From assembly GCA_024278345.1 (NCBI GenBank), contig JAJRTK010000264.1, positions 1 to 19,832 on the forward strand: a stretch of 19,832 nt of DNA. Reading direction: 5' to 3'. A model generated the notes under the pieces. The model saw nothing but the letters and a program-made list of their open reading frames with translations. It had not been told where the DNA came from and made no database searches. The DNA is from a bacterium. Lineage in GTDB: Bacteria; CSSED10-310; JAJRTK01. Positions 14,744-19,832 of this stretch are shown piece by piece (within the stretch, counting starts at the first letter, position 1; every line of letters begins with the position of its first letter). The translations under genes were made by a program, and so were the position numbers.

Positions 14744-15732
14744 TCTTCTCACCAGAAATCTCCCCCTCTCCCATTGTCAAACATCGCCAGCCTGCCACCT
14801 TCCGCTTACGAAATCTCTTTGGGGCCACTCTCCTACCAATGCTGGCGCTTCTAGCTGTCCCGCTCCCACCAAATCTTGCCCACGCAGCCGATCCCTTCTG
14901 GGGGACCTGGAGTGACGGGAAGGCTGAACTCAACGGCTACGAGCTAACACAGCCCCGCTACGGAGAACCGCGGCCAGGCTACGCTGTCCTCATCTATGTC
15001 ACGGAACCCTTCTCTAAATCGAAACTGGTCAAAGTCAACCAATACGATTCCACCGACCCCGATCAGTTCGTGGCGCTCAAGCTCAACTATATCAAGAAAT
15101 TTCAAACCGGGATCTACGACTACAGCACCATGACCAGCACCTTCGTCGATCCGGACGCCCAGTTTCGGCCCCTAAAAATCGCTTTCTCGTCACAGGAATG
15201 GTGCGGCCAAGTCTACCAGGAACTCAGTTTCCCGGGGGCCACGGTCCGGTCATTTGTCCGGAGCTATTTCGAGGGGGAAACATCATCCCAGACGATGAAG
15301 CTCGACGGTTCGTTCGATTCGTGGGACGCCCTCTTCATCCGGCTCAGAAATCTCCGCGGCCTGGACCTGTCCAAGAAGAGTTCCAGCCTCCACCTGCTGG
15401 ATACGCTCTTTGACCTCAGGTTGCTCCACCGGAAGCTAGAGGCGCGGAAAACCCGGATTCGGTGGTCGCCAAAGATCAGTGTGACGGTAGTTCCGGCAGG
15501 GAGCTTCGAAGTTCGAGATGTCGAGGTTTCCAGCGAGGGCGGCCGCGATTGCACGTTCCAGATCGAACTGGCCTACCCCCACAAAATCGTCACCTGGCGT
15601 TGCCGCGATGGAGAAGAGGCGAAGCTCACCGGTTCAGCCAGGATCGCCTATTGGGATGCCAAGAAAAAGCGGGACAAGACTCTTCTCAAACGCCTGGGAA
15701 TTCCCCCTCTTGCGCCAGCTCCCACCCAGTGA
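14740..15732 (+). CDS. Exported protein of a family often misannotated as 'septum formation inhibitor Maf'
   Basis: A 330-residue protein starting at ATG 14740, which overlaps the nucleotidase stop as ATGA and has AGGAG five bases upstream. The N-terminus has a hydrophobic signal (about 28-43) ending NLAHA|ADP. The body shows WSDGKAELNGYELTQPRYGE, a VLIYVTEPFSKSK strand, LKLNYIKKFQTGIYDYS and SSQEWCGQVYQEL. From memory these blocks recur in exported bacterial proteins that databases label 'septum formation inhibitor Maf'. True Maf proteins are cytoplasmic nucleotide pyrophosphatases of a different fold, so that label is not supported. The invariant-looking EWCG motif suggests a functional Cys. 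Coupling to a nucleotidase hints at a shared role outside the cytoplasm, but the function is unknown. Confidence 0.75.
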   Translation: MIFSPEISPSPIVKHRQPATFRLRNLFGATLLPMLALLAVPLPPNLAHAADPFWGTWSDGKAELNGYELTQPRYGEPRPGYAVLIYVTEPFSKSKLVKVNQYDSTDPDQFVALKLNYIKKFQTGIYDYSTMTSTFVDPDAQFRPLKIAFSSQEWCGQVYQELSFPGATVRSFVRSYFEGETSSQTMKLDGSFDSWDALFIRLRNLRGLDLSKKSSSLHLLDTLFDLRLLHRKLEARKTRIRWSPKISVTVVPAGSFEVRDVEVSSEGGRDCTFQIELAYPHKIVTWRCRDGEEAKLTGSARIAYWDAKKKRDKTLLKRLGIPPLAPAPTQ

Positions 15733-15744
15733 AATACAATGAAA

Positions 15745-15759
15745 GCCCGCCAATCGGGC
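15745..15759 (-). terminator. Weak terminator-like hairpin
   Basis: GCCCG (15745-15749) and CGGGC (15755-15759) form a five-pair GC stem with a five-base loop, 13 bases after the Maf-like stop. On the minus strand the stem is followed by TTTCATTGTATTT, a loose T-rich tail, so it could end transcription coming from hflK-hflC-yjbQ. On the plus strand no T-run follows. Confidence 0.3.
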
Positions 15760-15790
15760 CTCGAAAAGGAGCGCCAACCCGACGCCTCCT

Positions 15791-15967
15791 ACCCGGTTTT
15801 CTCATCAAATCCCGTCGCGAGGCGGCGCGGGCGCGCAACCGTCGAGTCCGACGACAGGCAGGCACCGGAGGCGTAGTAGAACTACGTTGAGGATGCCTGA
15901 CCGGGGAGGGTGCTGTTGGCTGCGATGATTGCGTTGACGCAGCAGGGATTTGGTGAGATTTCCCGGT
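15791..15967. mobile_element. MITE-like structured element with imperfect terminal inverted repeats
   Basis: The ends are imperfect inverted repeats. The left has ACCCGG then TCTCATCAAATCCC (15800-15813); the right, read inward on the opposite strand, has ACCGGG then TCTCACCAAATCCC (15945-15958). CCTA occurs just outside both ends (15788-15791 and 15968-15971), as a 4-bp target duplication might. Inside are two hairpins: 15859-15899 (CAGGCA/TGCCTG outside, CGTAGT/ACTACG inside) and GCTGCG/CGCAGC (15919-15943). No open reading frame of note is present. It occupies the gap between two convergent genes and abuts the yjbQ stop. The mobile nature is inferred from structure only. Confidence 0.55.
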
Positions 15968-15968
15968 C

Positions 15969-16385
15969 CTAGTCCCCCATGAATTGGACCAGGATCTCCC
16001 GCCGCCTTGGACGATTGTCGAAGTCCACCAAGACGATCTGTTGCCAGGTCCCTAACGCCAGTCTTCCACCGATGAGAGGGATTGACAACGACGGACCCAG
16101 GAGAGCCGCCCGGACGTGGGAAAATCCGTTGCCGTCGCCCCACCGCGCATCGTGCTGGTAGTGGAGATCCACGGGGGCCATTCTTTCGATGGCCGCCTTG
16201 AGATCCGCAACCGCGCCGGGCTCGAATTCGATGGTCGTCACACCCGCCGTGGAACCGCCCGCAAAGATCGTGACCAATCCGTTGATGAGACCGCTCTCTT
16301 TTAGGGCGGCAAGAACCGAGCCGCTCAAATCCAGCACGTCACAGAAACCCTGACTCTGGATCGGAATCGTCACCGAAAAGATCAA
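15969..16385 (-). CDS. yjbQ: YjbQ-family protein (UPF0047, secondary thiamine-phosphate synthase-like)
   Basis: A 138-residue protein of the usual length for the YjbQ/UPF0047 family. It shows the family's conserved end: the metal-site-like HYQHDARWGDGNGFSHVRA (His75, His78, His90), LLGPSL, GRLALGTWQQIVLVDFD and RPRRR. E. coli YjbQ has weak thiamine-phosphate synthase activity, which gave the family its name; its physiological role is unsettled. The start is a TTG at 16385 overlapping the hflC stop as TTGA, so it is the third gene of the hflK-hflC operon and probably made by translational coupling. Its stop codon is the last thing before the MITE-like element. Confidence 0.9.
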   Translation of the reverse strand: MIFSVTIPIQSQGFCDVLDLSGSVLAALKESGLINGLVTIFAGGSTAGVTTIEFEPGAVADLKAAIERMAPVDLHYQHDARWGDGNGFSHVRAALLGPSLSIPLIGGRLALGTWQQIVLVDFDNRPRRREILVQFMGD

Positions 16386-17599
16386 CGTTGGCCCTCGCCC
16401 GGCCCAGAAGTTCTGGGTGGACCATCGGTTGGTGTGGCCTCCGACGTCTCAGATTCTCCCGAGGCGGAACCTGGAGCGGCTTTCGGCCTGTTTTCTTCCC
16501 GGTCTCCAGCGCTTTCACTTGCCGCCGGACCCGGTGCGGGCTCAGCCGCCGGCAGGGCGGATTGTTGACCCTTCGCGGGATCGGTGCCCCCGCTAGCCGC
16601 AGAATCGGGTTCCCCCTCTTCATGGCGGAGGCCCAGAAGTTTTTCAAGAACCTTTTCATCGACCTCACCCTGCAGGAACTTTTCTAGGGCCTGGTCTTGA
16701 GTTGCGGGGCTGCTGGCAGTGGTTTGTTCCTGGATCTCAAGGGCACCGGACTCCTTGAAGAGTCCGAAGATCTCCATTTCCGGCGTCATCACCAGTGTGG
16801 TGCCTTGGGTGAGCCCGGCCTTGTAGACTGCCAGAGTGCGGTAAAACCGGAAAAAATCGACATCATGCTCGTAGGCTCGAGCGAACACCTGAGTCGCTAG
16901 GGCGTCGGCGCGGCCCCGAAGCTCTTCCGCTTCCTGGCGCGCCCTGGCAAGGATAATCTGCTTGCTCTTGTCCGCCAGAGCACGGATTTTTCGGGCTTTC
17001 TCGGCGCCTTCAGACCGATATCGCTTGGCTTCACGAACACGTTCTTCCCGCATGCGGGCAAAGATTGCCTGCTCGTTTTCCCTGGGAAGATCGGCCCGCT
17101 TGATCCGCACGTCCAGAATCTCGATGCCATAGTCTCGAGCTTGAAGGTTCGAGCGGCGAGTCACGGCCGTCATGATCTCCGAACGATGCTCCTTGACGAT
17201 CTCCTCGAACGTGTAATTACCCAAGGATTGCCGCAGTTCCGAGTAGATGATGTCATCGAGGCGGCTCTGGGCGCCAGCGACGTTCCGCACGGTCTGATAA
17301 ACAAGGAGGGGATCGATGATACGCCATTTAGCGTAGTTATCGACCACCAGATTCTTCTTGTCCTTCGTGATGATCTCTCGTGGCCGGGAATCATAGTCGA
17401 GGAGCCACCGCTCAAACACTACTTTTTCTTCGATGAATGGCAGCTTGAAGTGAAGACCCGGTGAGGCGATGGTGCGGCTGAACTTCCCGAGGCGAACGAT
17501 GATCACCGTTTCCATTTCGCTCACCGTGTAGGTCATGGTCGCGCTGGCGAGCACGGCAAGTAGTAAAACCGCGACGATGATGGCCTTGAATACTTTCAT
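16382..17599 (-). CDS. hflC: HflC, SPFH-domain protease modulator, with long C-terminal tail
   Basis: A 405-residue membrane protein; with HflK it forms the ring assembly around FtsH that restrains membrane-protein degradation. One N-terminal helix (about 5-23) is followed by the SPFH/band-7 domain: ETVIIVRLGKF, SPGLHFKLPFIEE, LDYDSRPREIITKDKK, YAKWRI-D-P, GNYTFEEIV, then the charged coiled coil (RMREERVREAKRYRSEGAEKA, 182-201) and FFRFYRTLAVYK. The typical end comes near residue 282 (MTPEMEIFGLFKE). Here about 120 more residues follow; 327-405 are rich in Ala, Pro, Gly, Ser and Glu and probably disordered. E. coli HflC is 334 residues, so the tail is unusual. AGGGAG precedes ATG 17599. Confidence 0.93.
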   Translation of the reverse strand: MKVFKAIIVAVLLLAVLASATMTYTVSEMETVIIVRLGKFSRTIASPGLHFKLPFIEEKVVFERWLLDYDSRPREIITKDKKNLVVDNYAKWRIIDPLLVYQTVRNVAGAQSRLDDIIYSELRQSLGNYTFEEIVKEHRSEIMTAVTRRSNLQARDYGIEILDVRIKRADLPRENEQAIFARMREERVREAKRYRSEGAEKARKIRALADKSKQIILARARQEAEELRGRADALATQVFARAYEHDVDFFRFYRTLAVYKAGLTQGTTLVMTPEMEIFGLFKESGALEIQEQTTASSPATQDQALEKFLQGEVDEKVLEKLLGLRHEEGEPDSAASGGTDPAKGQQSALPAAEPAPGPAASESAGDREENRPKAAPGSASGESETSEATPTDGPPRTSGPGEGQR

Positions 17600-17646
17600 G
17601 TGGATCTCCCTAACGCTGGAAAAGGAAAGAGCGTGCCAAGATCAAC

Positions 17647-18711
17647 CTACTTGGGTGTCTTGCCCGCGAGGGTTTCCAACGGTAGATAGGGCAGGATCTG
17701 GCCTGCGGTCTTCGTTTCGATGATGATCTTCTTCGCACCTTCGAGCACCTCTTGCATGGCATCGAGGTAGAGCCTTTCACGAGTCACTTTCCTGGACATC
17801 TGATAGGCTTCCATCAAGCTCAAGAAACGGCTCGCACGTCCCTTGGCTTCAATCACCTGGGACTTGGAGTAACCCTCGGCCGCAGCCTTGATTGCTTCGG
17901 CTTCACCTCGCGCCTTTGGTAGGAGATCATTCGCGTAGCTCTGAGACTCGGTTTCAAGGCGAACCTTGTCTTCACGGGCGCTGGCCACGTCCTTAAACGC
18001 CAATTGAACTTCTCTGGTAGGAGGCTGGACATCCTGGAGCTGGACGGCGGTGATTTCGATGCCCGCCCCATATTTGTCAAGAATAGACTGCATCAATTCG
18101 GCGGTTTCTCGTTGCACGAGCTCCTTGCCCTCCGTGAGAACCTCGTCGATAATATGCCGTCCTACAACTTCCCTCATGGCTGCTTCCGCCACCTGCTTGA
18201 CCACCTTATTCTGGCCTTTTCTGGTGCGAATTGGCCGAATGTTGAAAAGGTAGTCCTTCACGGCATATTTACCTTGCTCCCGCTTGACCCGAAACTGCAC
18301 GATGAATTCCAATGAGACGATATTCTCATCGCCCGTCAGCATCCTGGCTTCCTGCTCCACGGTTTCGTATTCGGCCGGAGGGCCCGCCGTGACCGTCCAG
18401 AAACCCACTTCTATGCGCTGAACTTCCGTAACTTGAGGTTTCAATACGGATTCGATGGGCCAGGGAAGCCGGAGATGCGGCCCCGGATCCGTCACCCGAA
18501 CCATCTTCCCAAAACGCATGACCACGCCCCGTTCGTCAGGAGCCACAGTGTAGATGCCCGTGGACAACCAGAGAAGCAAGAGAATGGCACCGAGCACCCA
18601 GATACCGGCACCAAGCTTGGGTATCCGGTTCTTGAGATCCTGGAACATCACCTCGAGTTCTGCGTAGTCATCCGAGCGGCCGCGGTTCCGATTTTGATCG
18701 TCCCAGGCCAT
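17647..18711 (-). CDS. hflK: HflK, SPFH-domain protease modulator
   Basis: A 354-residue partner of HflC, encoded first in the operon with a 47-bp gap to hflC. A short acidic, Asn/Arg-rich N-terminus and one helix (about 33-53) lead into the band-7 domain: YTVAPDERGVVMRFGK, DPGPHLRLPWPIE, MLTGDENIVSLEFIVQFRV, AAMREVVGR and AVQLQDVQPP. A coiled-coil arm (KDVASAREDK through RGEAEAIKAAAEGY) follows, then RERLYLDAMQEVL. After YLFNIR (154-159) the usual short DP-containing turn is replaced by a longer basic stretch, PIRTRKGQNK (160-169). A strong GGAGGAGG lies upstream of ATG 18711. Confidence 0.93.
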   Translation of the reverse strand: MAWDDQNRNRGRSDDYAELEVMFQDLKNRIPKLGAGIWVLGAILLLLWLSTGIYTVAPDERGVVMRFGKMVRVTDPGPHLRLPWPIESVLKPQVTEVQRIEVGFWTVTAGPPAEYETVEQEARMLTGDENIVSLEFIVQFRVKREQGKYAVKDYLFNIRPIRTRKGQNKVVKQVAEAAMREVVGRHIIDEVLTEGKELVQRETAELMQSILDKYGAGIEITAVQLQDVQPPTREVQLAFKDVASAREDKVRLETESQSYANDLLPKARGEAEAIKAAAEGYSKSQVIEAKGRASRFLSLMEAYQMSRKVTRERLYLDAMQEVLEGAKKIIIETKTAGQILPYLPLETLAGKTPK

Positions 18712-18911
18712 AGTTGCTACCTCCTCCGACGGAGTTTTCTACCAAATCTGACGACAAGAAACCTCACGTTACCCGGTTTCCGTCTTTGTCACAAATGTGC
18801 CCTCTGAGTTTTCCGTTCGCTCTCTTGCGCCGGGTCGTGAAATCGGAGTAACGCTACTTGGTTGTCAGAGTTCTGGGCTGCGGGAGGGCTCGTTCGTGGA
18901 GCAGGAGTGAG

Positions 18912-19832
18912 ATGCCGGTGCGCAGTTATTGGGGAATCGCTGATTCAACCCTCCTTTTAGGCCTGTTTGGAGTTGCTCTCCACTCCATGGCCGTTGTTCC
19001 CGCCATGGCCCATACCCCTGCTGTTCACCGACTCATGACCCAATGGGCTCTCCTTTCGGAGCCTCCAGTCGAACGAGATTGGGGGAATGGTCCCGGTGTC
19101 GATGACCTCGCTGCTTTCAGAGATTGGCTCTACCTGCGGCTATCGACCATGGAGAGCTCGGAGCTTCGCCAGCGTTTTCTTCACCGCTACCCGTCGCTCC
19201 AACGGTTTCGCGTGGCTGATCTCAAGCTGTTCTTGGGGCTAAACCCCGTGGCACGGATTCAAGGGATCGATGGCGTGCCGGCCGCTGGCGACTTCAGAGC
19301 GATCATGGAGAAAGCATCGGCCCTCCCTGCCACAGATGGCCGGAATCGACCCTATGACTTGCTTGCCCCTGAATGGAGAGAAAACAAGGGTGGGTCCGCC
19401 ATTTCCGGGGCACATATCTTCGACCCGGCAATCCTCAATATCTCCGTCCCTGGAGGCGTGTCAGCGGAGAGCTGGGCTCACTGCGGGTTACCCGCTAACG
19501 GTCTTTCCCTGGATGCCGAGTCGCCCACGGAACATCCCTCCAAATTCCTGCGGCACGTGGGCTTTCCGCCGGGGCCAGTCTTTGCGGCTGCACCCCAAAT
19601 GGCCCAGATACACACCTAATTGGCTTTGCTGGCGGCTTTGAGTCCGATTCCTTACCGGCGGCAGTTGGGATGGCTGTTCGCCGCCCATGCCTGGCACTAT
19701 ATCGAAGACGGTTCTAATCAGCTTCGCGCCATGCAGTTTGGGACTTTGGAGTACATTTCCGATGCCCGGCGAGCCTATGTTCGGCGTGCGCTCGGGACCG
19801 TCGGTGGCCTGTGGGGGGATCTCCGATCGAAA
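18912..19832 (+). pseudogene. Exported zinc-dependent phospholipase C / P1-nuclease-like protein, split by an in-frame TAA, 3' end off the window
   Basis: ATG 18912 follows AGGAG. The frame is open for 235 codons to TAA 19617-19619. The next codon is TTG, and the same frame stays open for the remaining 71 codons to the window edge, still looking like protein. A signal peptide ends near AMA|HTP (residue 33), leaving a His-rich start (HTPAVHRLM). Just before the stop is APQMAQIHT; just after it come LALLAAL and a helix with AHAWHYIEDGSNQLRAMQFG. That His-x3-Glu-Asp pattern is what I expect at the zinc site of phospholipase C/P1 nuclease-type proteins. The stop therefore lies inside one domain. 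It may be a true nonsense mutation, a sequence error or recoding. Family assignment is from motif memory and is moderate. Confidence 0.55.

Noticed and set aside
18780-18860. Possible fourth REP-like copy (TTCCGTTCGCTC ... GCTACTTG)
   Set aside because: Only fragments of head and tail match and the intervening bases do not form a convincing hairpin.
18802-18870. CTCTGA / TCAGAG inverted repeat before the phospholipase-like gene
   Set aside because: Only six bases with a spacer near 57; expected by chance at this spacing.

Overview
The window is GC-rich DNA from a Gram-negative-type bacterium: it encodes exported proteins with signal peptides, a periplasmic-type nucleotidase and HflK/HflC. 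I cannot fix the phylum. A bacterial Ski2-like helicase, PEGA and TPR proteins, a secreted family usually misnamed 'Maf', and debris of DUF6399-type transposase and Rhs genes would suit an under-sampled lineage near Verrucomicrobiota or Acidobacteriota, but that is inference. I see no rRNA, tRNA or CRISPR array.

Layout. 1-1335 is a graveyard: a frameshifted DUF6399-type transposase remnant, an intact 49-residue protein built of CxxCxGxG zinc-knuckle motifs, a truncated Rhs fragment and perhaps a scrap of a reverse transcriptase. 1336-2229 (-) is a membrane-anchored three-PEGA protein, divergent from a + strand cluster: a DUF457/YdjM-like membrane hydrolase (2344), a DPM/GtrB-like GT2 glycosyltransferase (3059) and a translationally coupled polytopic GT-C-like protein (4039). 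The last gene runs tail-to-tail into, and overlaps, a 23S rRNA m5U methyltransferase of the RlmD/TrmA family (5618-7003, -). A short MscS channel (7118, +) follows. On the minus strand come a Ski2/Mtr4-like helicase (10306-12675), a TPR protein (8755-9951) and an exported pseudopilin-like protein (7871-8734). On the plus strand a CpdB-like nucleotidase (13058) is coupled by ATGA to the exported 'Maf-like' protein (14740). Convergent to them is an hflK-hflC-yjbQ operon (18711 down to 15969). A divergent gene at 18912 resembles exported zinc-dependent phospholipase C / P1 nuclease proteins, but an in-frame TAA splits it; coding resumes in the same frame to the window edge.

Non-coding structure is the least expected part. 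A short repeat, a GC-rich hairpin followed by GATGGGAGCGGAA, lies in three separate intergenic gaps (2962-2995, 7777-7820, 10198-10245); two copies also carry a GGGCGAGTAGCG head, which resembles REP elements. A MITE-like element of about 177 bp (15791-15967) has imperfect terminal inverted repeats, nested internal hairpins and flanking CCTA repeats, and ends at the yjbQ stop codon. A perfect 10-bp inverted repeat sits just upstream of the TPR gene.

Most genes are housekeeping or envelope functions: membrane quality control (HflKC), rRNA modification, RNA unwinding, osmotic protection, envelope glycosylation and nucleotide scavenging. I find no clear multi-gene defence system. The strongest candidates for something undescribed are the zinc-knuckle microprotein, the two repeat families, the split phospholipase-like gene and the pilin-like exported protein.
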